The notes beneath the pieces were generated by a model. The model was not told where the DNA came from, made no database searches, and saw only the letters and a list, made by a program, of their open reading frames with translations. The position numbers and the translations under genes are program-made. 64,000 nt of DNA from Carettochelys insculpta (Eukaryota; Chordata; Testudines; Carettochelyidae): positions 18,152,001 through 18,216,000 of the forward strand of contig NC_134152.1 of the NCBI RefSeq assembly GCF_033958435.1, given 5' to 3'. Position 1 is the first letter of the stretch, and each line of letters begins with the position of its first letter. Of this stretch, positions 1-10,204 are shown in pieces.

Positions 1-895
1 GCTGGACCTCCTTCACCTGGACTTCCTCCATGTTGCACCGGGGGGTGGCTTCATTCCGCCAGCGTGGTGGCCATCTGGCATAAGCTTGGGCATTATGGTG
101 CTTCACCTTGGGGCTTAGAGGAGATCCTCCTCGCCCCACAGGTCCAGGAGGGTCTGCACCTTTCACCCAGTCCAGGAGCGACCCACCTCTTGGTGCCCTG
201 AGTTGGCTCTTGGGCCTTTGAGACAAAATTATTGACCTGAGGATCTTCTTTGCCAGGAGGTCTAAATCCAGATCCAAGCCTCCAAAGATCCAGTGCTTTT
301 GCATCCTGTTTTGAAAACCTGTTGGCTGGGAAACCCAACATCTTTTTTCTAACTTTTCCTAAGTGCTTTATTACCCCCCTCGCTCCCCCTCCACTCAATT
401 ATAAAAAGCACATCTCTTATACAGGCAAGACAAACCCCGCCTGGAAAAAGGGACTTCTTTTAATACAGCAGGGGAATGAGGGAAATGAAATGTGGGAAGA
501 TGTCGTCAGATACCCACATCCACTTGCAGGACATTTTTTCCCCATGCTACACCAGTTATCATGGGTATGGCCAACTTTCCCCCAGTCCCACAAAGTTTGT
601 TTCCAGCCACCAGTCCTGGCTCTCAGTGTTTTCTACTGTTATTTAGTTGTAATTTACCCATAAATGTCTGAAGAACCCAGGAAGCAGTGCAAGTGTTGGT
701 AATGCTGCTAGACAATACTGACCTCCCATGGTCCAGCAACTTCTCTCATCCGGCATTGGTCAGGTCACGAGAATGCTGGATTAGAGAGGTTCACCCTGTA
801 TTTTACAAAATACACGTGACACACACAAGGTTTTTGTTTTTATCTCCAACAGATGCCTAAAAGCAACATGTACCTCATTTTCCTCAAACATGCGC
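1..895. other. No recognisable gene
   Basis: This stretch lies before the CR1 element. Short open frames occur on both strands (for example 93-398 minus and 250-663 plus), but none shows a family motif, and nothing suggests splice-bounded coding sequence. A moderately GC-rich first 350 bases give way to ordinary AT-rich sequence. It may contain degraded repeat that I cannot name. Confidence 0.5.
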
Positions 896-1055
896 TCTAA
901 AGCATATCTTTGACAGTGACCTGAGACATGTTAGAATACATTTCAGATACAGGGCCACCTTGGAGGAAATGATTAGATGACTTGAGCCACAAATATCAAC
1001 CCCTCGGTCCATCAACAAAGATGAAGATTTCCTCGATGGAAGGCAGCATTTAATA

Positions 1056-1795
1056 ATGCAGGCACAGCAGGTCGAAGAACCAGTGAAGGCAGTACTCAAC
1101 AAGAAAGACATTTGGAAGTATGTAACCTCCAGGAGAAGAAAGCCAACTCTGATATCCCTAATTCTGCTGGAGGTTAGCAACCGCTTTCAGGCTCTCTGCA
1201 TGGGCAATTCAGCAGAGACTGCTGTGGCAGAGAACTCTCAGAAAGAACAAATGAAAAGATCATTCCATTACCAGGAAGACATAGATTGCATAGTCCCAGG
1301 GATGATGGTTCTACGACCACCATCCTTAAGAGAAGATGGGAGGTAATTGTGGATTTCCTCCTAAGAGGGACAGAGTCATCCACCTGCTGTCCAGACATGG
1401 AATCTCAGGAAGTTTGCTGCTTACCAAGAGCTAAAATCCAGAATGTGAATGAGAGTCTTCCGAAACTCATCAAACCTTCGGATTATCAACCATTCCTACT
1501 TCTCCATGTAGGAACTAATAATATGGCCAAGAAGGACATTAAGCAAATTACCGCAAATCATGTAGCAATGAGAAGGAAGATCAAGGAATATGGGGCACAA
1601 GTGATGTTCTCATATACCCCCTCTGTTGAAGGGGAAGGGGTCCAGATAAGGATCATCGAATTGTGGAAGTAAATGTGTGGTTGCACAAGAGGTGCCAGAG
1701 GGTGGGCTTTGGTTTCTTTGACCATAGGATCCTGTTTCAGGCTACAAGGATTGCTAGGAAGAGAAAGGATACACCTAATGAACGTGCATGTGAGT
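1056..1795 (+). pseudogene. CR1 ORF1 relic with SGNH/esterase-like domain
   Basis: These are the remains of the CR1 first ORF, spread over at least three frames. The first part (1056-1200) contains the VTSRRRK stretch followed by NRFQAL, which is typical of the region before the esterase in reptile CR1 ORF1. The second part (1290-1670) carries PFLLLHVGTNN, matching the GTND block of SGNH hydrolases, then KEYGAQVMFS and SVEGEG. The third (1663-1795) carries VNVWLHKRCQRVGFGFFDH. CR1 ORF1 proteins are known to contain an esterase-like domain, whose role in retrotransposition is not settled. Here the GTND aspartate reads asparagine and the frame is broken, so no active product is expected. Downstream of 1795 the sequence runs into an inverted CR1 piece. 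Confidence 0.8.
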
Positions 1796-1808
1796 CTTCC
1801 AAAACTTT

Positions 1809-2020
1809 CTCCTTCATATTAGCTTCCCAGTGGATACTGCCCACCAGTTCTCTGAGGGAGTCAAAGTCTGCCCTTTTGAAATCCAAGGTCTGTAATTTAT
1901 TCATCACTTTTTTCCTTTTGTCAGGATCCTCAAATCTACCATGTCATGATCACTGCAGCCCAGGTTGCCACCCACTTCTACTTCTACTAGTTCCTCCCTG
2001 TTTATGAGCAGCAGGTCAAG
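1809..2020 (-). repeat. Inverted CR1 fragment inside the CR1 element
   Basis: Read on the minus strand, this segment matches plus-strand 2763-2977 of the same CR1 almost base for base. It begins with the 'cttgacctgctg' stretch and ends at 'ggaagctaatatg'. It lies between the end of ORF1 and the ORF2 leader, where plus-sense CR1 resumes at about 2040 with 'ggcaggcttgcaaac'. It may be a separate minus-strand CR1 insertion or an internal rearrangement. The two arms could pair as a stem of about 210 bp around a loop of about 740 bp. Confidence 0.85.
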
Positions 2021-2168
2021 TTATGCATGGCCTCTGAAATTTCAGGAAGAGTGTCTTTGCAGGCAGGCTTGCAAACCTTTAAACTAGGGTGGTCAGGGAA
2101 TAATGATATAAGCCCTGAGACAAGTAGGGAAGTGAGGTACTGTAGAGAAACACAAAAAGGAAAGAACA

Positions 2169-2684
2169 GTGAAGGAGAGCCCAAAATTCAAAAAGGCAAA
2201 GATAGGTCAATCAGCAAATATTCTAAGTTGTTTATACTCAAATGTAAGAAGGCTGGGAAACAAAGAATTAGAAGCCCTGGCACAGTCAGTGAAGCGTGAG
2301 GTGACTGGAATAACAGGGACTTGGTGTGATGACTCACATAAGTGCAGCACAGCCATGGAAGGGTTTAAACTGTTCAGAAAGGTCATGCAGTGGGGAAAAG
2401 GAGGAGTTACGCTATATGTGAGAGAGCAGTATGACTGCTCAGAGTTCCAGTATACAGAGGGAGAAAAGCCCATTGAGAGTATTTGGGTTAAGCTTAGAGG
2501 AGGAAGCAACAGAGGTGATGTTGTGGTTGATGTCTGCTATAGACCACCAGATCTGGTAGATGTGGTAGATGAGGCTTTCTTCAAACAACTAAGAGAAGCT
2601 TCCAGAACACAGGTCCTGGTTCTCTTGGGGGACTTTAGTCACCCTAACATCTGTTGGGACTCCAATACAGCAGCACACAGATAA
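2169..2684 (+). pseudogene. CR1 ORF2 endonuclease segment, catalytically damaged
   Basis: This is the apurinic/apyrimidinic-type endonuclease part of CR1 ORF2, which normally nicks target DNA. The open frame shows LYSNVRRLGNK, where LNARSL-type is usual, then VTGITGTW, GGVTLYVRE, VCYRPPD and LVLLGDFSHPNICWD. Against the usual family blocks (ITETW, GDFNHPDICW), the catalytic glutamate of ITETW is glycine. The asparagine of GDFN is serine, and a following aspartate is asparagine. The frame stops at 2684, while CR1 similarity continues in other frames to about 3420. The enzyme would be inactive even without the stops. Confidence 0.85.
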
Positions 2685-3109
2685 TCCAGGAAGTTTTTGT
2701 GGAATATTGGGGATAACTTCCTGGCACTAGTGTTGAAGGAACTGAGCAGGGGCCATGTGCAACTTGACCTGCTGTTTATAAACAGCTAGGAACAAGTAGG
2801 GGAAGTAGAAATGGGTAGCAACCAGGGCTGCAGTGATCATGACATGGTAGATTTCAGGATCCTCACAAAAGGGAAAAAGTTACGAGTAAAATACAGATCC
2901 TGGCTCTCAAAAGAGCAGACTTTGACTCCTTCAGAGAACTGATGGGCAATATCCCCTGGGAAGCTAATATGCAGGAGACAGGTGTTCAGGATAACTGGCA
3001 GTATTTTAAAGAAACCTTATTGAAGGCACAGGAACAAACCATCCTGATGTTCAGTAAGTAAAGCAAATATGGTAGGCAACCAGCTTGACTTACCAGGGAC
3101 ATACTTGGC

Positions 3110-3163
3110 AAGCATAAACTCAAAAAGGATGTGTGCAAGCATAAACTCAAAAAGGATGTGTGC
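3110..3163 (+). repeat. 27-bp tandem duplication in CR1 ORF2
   Basis: Two perfect consecutive copies of a 27-nt unit beginning 'aagcataaactc' occupy 3110-3136 and 3137-3163. The unit length is nine codons, so the duplication does not itself shift the frame. It lies between the endonuclease and RT segments of the CR1 copy. Confidence 0.95.
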
Positions 3164-3534
3164 AAGAAGAGGAAACTTGGATGGATGACTAAAGAGGAGC
3201 ATAAATATAATGCTTGAGAATGCAGGGGAGTAATCAGGAAGGCAAAAGCACAATTTGAACTGCAGCTAGCAAGGAATGTGAAGGGTAACAACAAAGGTTT
3301 CTGCAGGCATGTTAACAATAAAAGGGTGATCAGAGAGGGTGTGGGACCCTTACCGGATGAGGGAGGCAACCTTCTGGCAGATGATGTGGGAAAAAGATGA
3401 AATATCCAATTTTTTTTTTTTGGTCACTGTCTTCACAGTCAAGGTCAGCTCCCAGACTACTGAACTAGGCAATGCAGAATGGTAAGGAGTGGGGAGCCCT
3501 CAGTGGGGAAAGAACAGGTTAAGAGCTTTTTAAA

Positions 3535-4640
3535 AAGTTAGACATACACAAATCCATAGGTCCAGATTTAATGCATCCAAGGGTACAAAGGGAATTAGCA
3601 AAAGTCATTCCAGAGCCTTTGGTCATTATCTTTGAGAACTCATTGCAATTCGGAGGGATCCCGGATGATTGGAAAAAGACAAATATTAAAAGGAAAAAGA
3701 AAAAAAGAAGAACAATCCAGAGAACTATAGACCAGTCAGCCTCACCAGAGTGCCCAGAAAAATCATGGAAGGGATACTCAAAGAGTCCATTGTGAAGCAG
3801 TTGGAAGAGGAATCAGAATCAGGAATAGTCAACATGGATTGTTCAATGGCAAGTGATGCCTGACCAATCTGATTAGCTTCTATGATGAGGTAAATGGCTC
3901 TGTACATATGGGGAAAGTGGTGGACATGATATAATCTGACTTTAGAAAAAGCTTTTGATACAGTCTCTCACTATGATCTTGCCTACAAGTTATGGAAGTA
4001 TGGATTGGATAAATGGACTGTAAGGTGGACAGAAAGCTGGCTAGATGATCAGGCCCAATATGTAGTGATCTCCATGTCTGGTTGGCAGCTAGTTTCAAGT
4101 GGAATGCCGCAAGGATCAGTTCTTGGGCCAGTATTGTTCAACATCTTTATCAGTGACCTGAATGAGGGAATGGACTGCAGCCTCAGCAAATTTGCGAATG
4201 ACACTAAGCTAGCGGTACAGGTTGATATGTTGGAGAGTAGGGGTAGGGTCCAGAATGACCTAGACAAATTGGAGGATTGGGTAAAAAGAAATCTGATGAG
4301 GTTCAACAAGGACATGTGCAGAAGTCTGCACTTGGGACAGAAGAATCCCAAGCATTGTTACAGGCTGGGGACCAACTGGCTAAGTAGCAGTAAAGCAGAA
4401 AAGGATATGGAGATTACATTGGATGAGAAGCTGCATATGAGTCAACAGTGTGCCCTTGCAGCCAAGAAGGCTAATGGCATATTGGAGAGCATTAGGAGGA
4501 GCATCTCCAGCAGATATAGAGAAGTTATTATTCCCCTCTGTTTGGCACTGGTGAGGCCACATCTGGAGAATTGTGCCCGGTTCTGGGCCCCCCAGCATAG
4601 AAAGGATGTGGATGCACTGGAGAGGGTCCAGTGGAGGGCA
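3535..4640 (+). pseudogene. CR1 ORF2 reverse transcriptase segment
   Basis: This is the RT core of CR1 ORF2. Translating across frames gives YRPVSLT, EKAFDTVSHYDL, then in one open frame from 4005 QLVSSGMPQGSVLGPVLFNIFISDLNEG and KFANDTKLA. After that come the thumb and linker: KRNLMRFNKDMC, LDEKLHMSQQC, KKANGILESIRRSISSR and LVRPHLENCARFWAPQHRKDVDALERVQ. The RT active-site box is FANDTKL where FADDTKL is expected, so the first catalytic aspartate is lost. Sequence before 4005 is broken by stops and an A-rich insertion near 3690. The coding sequence stops abruptly at 4640, where the LTR begins, and resumes at about 5856. Confidence 0.88.
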
Positions 4641-4690
4641 TGTCAGCCAATGACCGGGTAATGAGTGGTCTGTCAGCCTATTTTACACCC

Positions 4691-4833
4691 GAGTCTTCAA
4701 CTGCTAGGACAGACTGTCCCTTCGCAGTGGGCAGCCAGTGTGGCTGACGGGTGCCCCCGAGATTGGTGCAGAGAGCTTATTCCACCTGAGACTTTGACTG
4801 CTAGGATAGACTGTCCCTTCACAGTGGGCTGCC
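4691..4833. repeat. Diverged 46-bp direct repeats inside the LTR
   Basis: Two copies of a 46-bp unit sharing 'ctgctagga' and 'agactgtcccttc' lie at 4691-4736 and 4788-4833, 97 bp apart start to start. They fall in what would be the U5 end of the minus-oriented LTR. Confidence 0.85.
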
Positions 4834-4998
4834 CCAAGAGTCTGCTCCGTGGAGGCAGCACGACTCAGCGCCCAGCTTTTACTGCACCTTACCACTGACC
4901 AGGCTGAATACAGCCAAACTGGCTAAGGTTCTTTGTTTGTTTTTGGCCGAGTTACAGCAACTAGAAGGAGTCAGGCTGAAGCTTAAACATGGTTACTA

Positions 4999-5004
4999 TT
5001 TATT
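4999..5004 (-). terminator. Candidate LTR polyadenylation signal
   Basis: AATAAA on the minus strand lies about 415 bp downstream of the minus-strand TATA box in the same LTR. Its position fits the R/U5 side, but the processing site cannot be located from sequence alone. Confidence 0.4.
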
Positions 5005-5417
5005 ACAAAGCAGTAATGAAAATGTTAATGGTTACAGAATTATATAAAGTCTTAATGGTTACAGTTGCAGGAAAAGTTAGATAAAATCATAACGGTTACA
5101 CTGTTATTGCTCTATTTGCTTAGCTACTATAGTAGGATGATACAAATGACATGTCAATTAGAGAAAGTTACCCATTTGAGGACCAGATGCCTCAGACTAA
5201 AGAGCTCTTACTATTAAATGTGCACAAAAGTACCCTGCAGGTATAATTCTCACCCCTGCGTCCTTTGACTCCTGGAGTAGCCAACGTCATTCACTGAATC
5301 CCTTGGGAAGAACTGTATGAGGAAGGGGGTCCCCCGGGTCCTCGGGAGACAATAACCTTACCCGACCGGCAGGTACAGGAAATTGGAGCTCAGTTAGAGT
5401 AGGCTGCCGGGCCCCTC

Positions 5418-5423
5418 TTTATA
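5418..5423 (-). promoter_or_regulatory. Candidate LTR TATA box
   Basis: TATAAA on the minus strand is followed by the GC-rich stretch gaggggcccggcagcc, a plausible core promoter for the minus-oriented LTR. It is the only such TATA and GC-rich arrangement I saw in this insert. Confidence 0.45.
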
Positions 5424-5855
5424 CCCTTTGGGGCACGTAGGTTCTTCCTTATCTCAAGGTACCAATTGTACTGGTTTGTCTTTGTGACGCCAGCACTTAC
5501 GAGGCAGTTACACTTGTAAGACAGAGATAACTAGATTTATAGAAACGGGGCAAACTTTCACACGGGCAGTAAAATTCCCCTCCTGGGACAAAAGTGTGGG
5601 CGGATCAATTATCAATACCAGCGAAGGGCAGCTTGAAGCCCCGAGACCGTCAGCTAGACCGTAGCCCTCTTATCTGTATTCTTCAGTCCAGGGTCATGCT
5701 GACGTAGCACATCTGTGTTTGTGAGGCACCAGCAGACAGTGTGCTCTCAAAACATTCCAAGACTGTGCTGTTTCTTTGTGCTGTCTGCTCTGAGGCACCT
5801 AAGAGGGCCAGGCAAGATGGAGTAGAGCAGGGGGATTCTGTCTCGCTACAGGACA

Positions 5856-6209
5856 ACCAAAATGATTATGGGTCTGGAGCACATGACCTACAAGGAGAGG
5901 CTGAGGGATTTGGGCTTAGTTAGTTTCCAGAAGAGAAGAGTGAGGGGCGATTTGATACCAGCCTTCAATTTCCTGAAGGGGAGCTCTAAAGATGACGGAG
6001 GAAAGCTGTTCTCAGGAGTGACAAATGGCAGAACAAGGAGCAATGGTCTCAAGTTACAGAGCAGGAGGTGTAAGTTTGATATTAGGAAAAACTATTCTAC
6101 ACAGAGAGTAGTGAAGCACTGGAATGCATTACCTAGAGAAGTGGTGGAATCACCATCACTAGAGTATTTTAATTCCCAGCATGACAAAGTCTTTTATGGG
6201 GTGATTTAG
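5856..6209 (+). pseudogene. CR1 ORF2 C-terminal tail
   Basis: Coding similarity to CR1 resumes after the LTR. The blocks are NDYGSGAHDL or MGLEHMTYKERLRDLGLVSFQKRRVRGDLI, then AFNFLKG, RTRSNGLKLQ, IRKNYSTQRVVKHWNALPREVV, and a stop at 6207-6209. This is the conserved tail of CR1 RT proteins. It belongs to the same ORF2 as 3535-4640 and is open over 116 codons. The roughly 85-bp 3' UTR follows, ending in the CR1 terminal repeat. Confidence 0.9.
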
Positions 6210-6632
6210 TTAGGAATGATCATGCTTTGGGCATAGGGCTGGACTCGATGACCTTCTGATGTCCCTTCCAACCCTAGGATTCTGTGATTCTATGACCTGA
6301 CCTATTGGTGTAATTTACATAAAAGAATACAAGGTTATTGTTCAGGTTTTGCATTACAGTGCAAAAAGTTTGATTAAAATTAAATATATGTACTTATTTT
6401 TGGCATACGTTGGAAGAGGGATTTCAAAACATAAATATACAAAAGGGGCAATGGAAGAAGGTAATTTTTGTACTGGAACCTTAACTTGCATACTTCCTGA
6501 TCTGTTATGATTTTAACTGTGTACATTAGCAGAGATAGCTGCATTCAATAACCATCACTCTTCTTCCAAAAAGGGTATGTGTGTGTATACAGTATATCTA
6601 AGATACTATCACTTCCTACAAGACATGCCTCA

Positions 6633-6711
6633 GGGGGTGTGTGTATATATCTATATCTATCTATATATATATATATAGATAGATATAGATATATACACAC
6701 ACACACACCCC
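6633..6711. repeat. Perfect TG/TA/GATA palindrome (hairpin)
   Basis: The segment reads GGGG, (TG)n, tatatatc, tatatctatc, (TA)n, and then the exact reverse complement back to CACACC and CCCC. The arms are about 35 bp and the loop is negligible. The right arm carries two extra TG/CA units. It is a microsatellite, but the symmetry extends through the mixed tatc steps and the G/C caps, so it would form an uninterrupted hairpin or cruciform. Confidence 0.95.
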
Positions 6712-7068
6712 TACTCCTTTCAATTAGAACACTGTACAAATTATGAAGAGTTGTGGATTTGCAGAGCTGCTGATGGCAAAATAGCAAATTACACAGTCTA
6801 TAATAGTAGTAAAATGATAAAGGCAAAATAACTGTACTCCATTCAGAAAATAAGAGTCCTGTCTAAATACAAAGATCCAGGCAGCGGATTCTTAGACTGT
6901 CAAGAAGTTTGGGATAGGGGAAGAAACTCCACATGAGTTCCCATACATACTGTTGGCTGGGTAATAGGTAATGAATCCCCAAGAATCTAAAGGAAGCAAC
7001 CTTCTGCTTCCACAAAAGCTCAGGCCTCCGTGAAGCTCATACCATGGGGCTCTCTCAATTCTGATCTT

Positions 7069-7255
7069 TTAGGGTATGTCTACAGAGCTGACTTATTCCA
7101 AAATAAGTTGTTCTGGAATACCTATTCTGAAATAGCTTATTTTAAAATAAAGCTGCAACACACAAAAATGCATTTCAAAATACAGGTTCTACACACATAC
7201 AGGCTGTTTCAAAATAGAGCCATTGGGCTTATTTCGAAATAGGCTCTCTCTCGTC
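7069..7255. mobile_element. Partial palindromic MITE (one end)
   Basis: It starts with 'gggtatgtctacagag' and continues with repeated 'ttccaaaataag' and 'tttcaaaata' motifs like the MITEs at 9240 and 9762. No matching right end is found, so this is a truncated copy. Confidence 0.4.
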
Positions 7256-9236
7256 CCTGTCTTAACAGTCTTAATTAGATAAACAAGCTGTACACAGTCA
7301 TCTTTTGATTCTCAGTGTAGCATTAAACTGAATTTTTTATACTGATGTATTTTTACTCGATCAATAAAATAAAGTAGTAGCAAAGACGACCTCATTTCTC
7401 TTGCACTGTACAACTTAATTTACCTGATTTTATGTTAGTAATTATCCTTCATGATGATATGCCAAAATGTTACATTAAATCTAATTCAAGTAACTGGGTA
7501 TGTAATTACTGAATATGTCCCTGATGACTTCACTCTTTTCACCATCAAGAGCATCTCTTACATTTTGTCACTCGTTTGCTCAATGTAATTTTGCTGTATA
7601 TGTAAAACTGTAAGATCTGCTAAATCAACAATTAACTAACCAGACTAAGAAATCATCTTATATTATGTCTCACAGGAATGCTCTTTTCACATGTGCTACT
7701 CCTCTATACCAGACAGAATTTTAAAGGCTGAGAAATATAAACAATAAGTTTTGGGGGAAAAAATCCAATTTCTTTTCGAAAGAAATAAAAGACAGTCCAT
7801 CGTTTCAACCCTTGAGGTTCAAAAGATATGGTGGCAGATCAGACTCTGCAATGCCCCCTTGTGGCCCCATCCTGGCTCTATTCACTTTGAGTTCACATTT
7901 CTCCCACAGAAACACTTCCCCATGCAGCAGTCTCTCTTGGCTTTACCCAGAGAACTGCTGTTAAACTCACACAACAGTCCCAAGATCAGCGTAAACAACG
8001 AGGTCTTCTGCCACTCCAACTCTCAATTCTTTCCTGATCTTCCACAGAATGCTGGCTTACAAGGTTCTCTCTCCACCCTCCTGCCAACTCGGAGATTCCA
8101 CTGTGCCAGTATCAGTCACCACGACAGGCTGCCCATTTTCAGCTCCTCCCCACAGCTGAGGTCCCTGATGCGTCATAGGTATTGTGGAATGTCCTTTCTC
8201 AGCTGGGCCTAAGAGTTGAGCATGCCATCTGATTGAGCCCTAGCCAATCAGGATCAGCTGGGAGGACAAGTAAAGTTAGCCCTACTTCTCTTAAAAAATC
8301 AGCCAACCTATGGCAGACACTCTTTGTGGTTTTATATATTTCAAAATGGGCTCATAAATTATAGCCAAGCTTTTAATGGAAAGATACTTAATGTTATGAA
8401 TACAAAAAAATGTTCAGTCCCTCAGGAGCATTTCATTGAGTTCCAAAAGCCATAAAAGCCACACAGGTTTGACAACCTCTTCAGAGTTATTCTATTCCTT
8501 TCCAGTTCTAGACTCTTCTATAATATTTCCAGAAATCTGTGGGTTTAGTTAAGATGTCTATTACATACTAAAATCCAAAAACGTAGCAATGGAATGGGTT
8601 CTCCAGATTACAGAATGTTGCCTTGGAAAAACAGATAAACAATCGGGTGTTTTAAATCAGTGTCGCAGAGCAGCTTTTAAATAAGGCTGATCAGAAAGCT
8701 ATTATGATTCTGGTTTGAAAAGTTATGAGTTGCTGAATATATGCAAGCCTTCAACCCCTAAAACAGTAGTTCTTCACTAGTGGCCCAATCAGCAAACTGC
8801 TAAGGCCCATGTGACATCCTAAAGGCCATATGAGTAGTATATACCTTGTGTGAATTCAGCCTACATTACATGGACAGCTGCATATGAGACCCTCGATGGC
8901 AAATAGGTTGAGAACTACCATTCTCAGCAGATTGCAACTATCTACAGGAATGGGGTATTCAAGTAACATGGAACACAGATTTTTCCACTGCTAGGATGTC
9001 GTTTTATTTATATAATATAGTTCATATATAGTTTGATTTTAACTTTAAGGATGCCTTGGGAAGAAATACTGAGCTAAGAAGGAATGCTCCCTTCTTCCCT
9101 TTTCAGATGTTGACTTCGCGGGAGATAATAGACATAGCATTAGACTCTTAATGTTACTGGTTGAGTACCAAGGACAGTAGCTGTAGACCTAATGCTCTGA
9201 ATCATGATCTTAAAAGAGGAAGAGGAAATAAAACAC
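7256..9236. other. Non-coding stretch, no gene seen
   Basis: AT-rich sequence with no supportable coding region. A 153-codon open frame at 7751-8212 has no recognisable motif. A GC-richer patch at 7830-8270 includes a CCAAT box (about 8241) and may be an old repeat or LTR fragment, but I cannot classify it. Confidence 0.5.
8764..8922. mobile_element. Possible short hAT-like MITE
   Basis: The ends are imperfect inverted repeats: 'cagtagttcttcac' on the left, and 'ggttgagaactacc' on the right, which reads ggtagttctcaacc on the other strand. This 'gttctcaacc' style of end is common in vertebrate hAT MITEs. No clear target duplication was found. Confidence 0.4.
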
Positions 9237-9239
9237 TGT

Positions 9240-9691
9240 GGCCGTGTCTACACTTAGAGAAAACTTCAAAATAGCCATGCAAATGGCCATTTCGAAGAAT
9301 ACTAATGAGGTGCTGAAATGCATATTCAGTGCCTCATAAGCATGCAGCCGGTCGCGGCACTTTGAAATTGCTGCTTTTTGCTCCTGCACGGCTCGTCCAG
9401 ATGGGGGTCCTTTTCGAAAGGACCCCGCCAACTTCAAAATCCCCTTATTCCTATCAGCATTCCTATCCATATGGCCTTTAAGATCAGCAGATAGGAATAA
9501 GGGGATTTCGAAGATGGCGGGATCCCCCATCTGGAGGAGCCGCATGGGAGCGAAAAGCAGCAATTTCGAAGGGCTGCGGATGGAGGCACGCTAATGAGGC
9601 GCTGAATATGCATTTCAGCACCTCATTAGTATTCTTCAAAATGGGCATTAGCATGGCTATTTTGAAGTTTTCTCTAAGTGTAGACGTAGCC
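9240..9691. mobile_element. Palindromic MITE with 3-bp target repeat (copy A)
   Basis: The whole 452-bp element is an imperfect palindrome. The ends read ggccgtgtctacacttagag on one side and its diverged inverse on the other, and the arms pair through 'ccatttcgaa', 'actaatgag', 'gcatattcag' and 'aataaggggatt'. It is flanked by TGT on both sides (9237-9239, 9692-9694). With 3-bp duplications and these ends, a non-autonomous PIF/Harbinger-type element is the best guess, although the classical Harbinger target is TWA. It has no coding capacity. Confidence 0.82.
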
Positions 9692-9761
9692 TGTATTACT
9701 GAAATTAAAGAAAAGTAACATCTTCATGCAAATTAACTAGATGAGCTGAATACTACCCATA

Positions 9762-10201
9762 GGCCGTGTCTACTCTAGCCCCAAACTTCGAAATGGCCAC
9801 ACAAATGGCCATTTCGAAGTTTACTAATGAAGCGCTGAAATGCATATTCAGCGCTTCATTAGCGTGCGGGTGGCCGCAGCACTTTGAAATTGACGCGCCT
9901 TGCCGCCGTGCGGCTCATCCCAAAGAGGCTCCTTTTCGAAAGGAACCCACCTACTTCAAAGTCCCCTTATTCACATGAGCTCATGTATGGGAATAAGGGG
10001 ACTTCGAAGTAGGTGGGGTCCTTTTGAAAAGGAACCCCGTCGGGACGAGCCCCGCGGCGGCGAGGCGCGTCAATTTCAAAGTGCCGCGGCCGCCCGCATG
10101 CTAATGAAGCACTGAATATGCATTTCAGCGCTTCATTAGTAAACTTCGAAATGGCCATTTGCGTGGTCATTTCGAAGTTTGGAGCTAGTGTAGACGTAGC
10201 C
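9762..10201. mobile_element. Palindromic MITE with 3-bp target repeat (copy B)
   Basis: A second member of the family lies 70 bp from copy A. It has ggccgtgtctac ends, a fully palindromic body with 'aaacttcgaaatggcc' arms and a GC-rich centre, and ATA on both sides (9759-9761, 10202-10204). Its arms are better matched than those of copy A, so it may be younger. Open frames within it are products of the palindrome. Confidence 0.85.
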
Positions 10202-10204
10202 ATA

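Larger units (their letters stand above)
4641..5850 (-). mobile_element. Solo LTR, probably endogenous-retrovirus type, inserted in CR1
   Basis: The CR1 coding sequence is split exactly here. The inserted 1,210 bp begin with TG and end with CA, and are flanked by a 5-bp direct repeat, gggca at 4636-4640 and ggaca at 5851-5855 (one mismatch). That is the hallmark of retroviral-type integration. Joining the flanks restores CR1 order. No gag or pol lies inside, so it reads as a solo LTR left by recombination. Minus orientation is inferred from a TATAAA box (5418-5423) followed downstream by AATAAA (4999-5004), both on the minus strand. The family is not identified. Confidence 0.78.
900..6295 (+). 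mobile_element. CR1-family LINE, near full length, degraded and interrupted
   Basis: This is a non-LTR retrotransposon of the CR1 clade, which copies itself by target-primed reverse transcription. In order it shows ORF1 remains with an esterase-like segment, an endonuclease segment, an RT segment with the SGMPQGSVLGP-type motif, a C-terminal tail, and a 3' end at about 6278-6295. That end is the octamer-type repeat (gattctgtgattctatga) typical of CR1 termini. An inverted piece of CR1 lies at 1809-2020, and an LTR splits the element at 4641-5850. Frames are broken by many stops and indels, so this is an old dead copy. The 5' boundary near 900 is approximate. Family assignment rests on the motif order and the CR1 3' terminus. 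Confidence 0.9.

Noticed and set aside
6633..6711. Possible small RNA precursor hairpin
   Set aside because: The hairpin is pure microsatellite sequence with no evidence of a mature product; reported as a repeat only.
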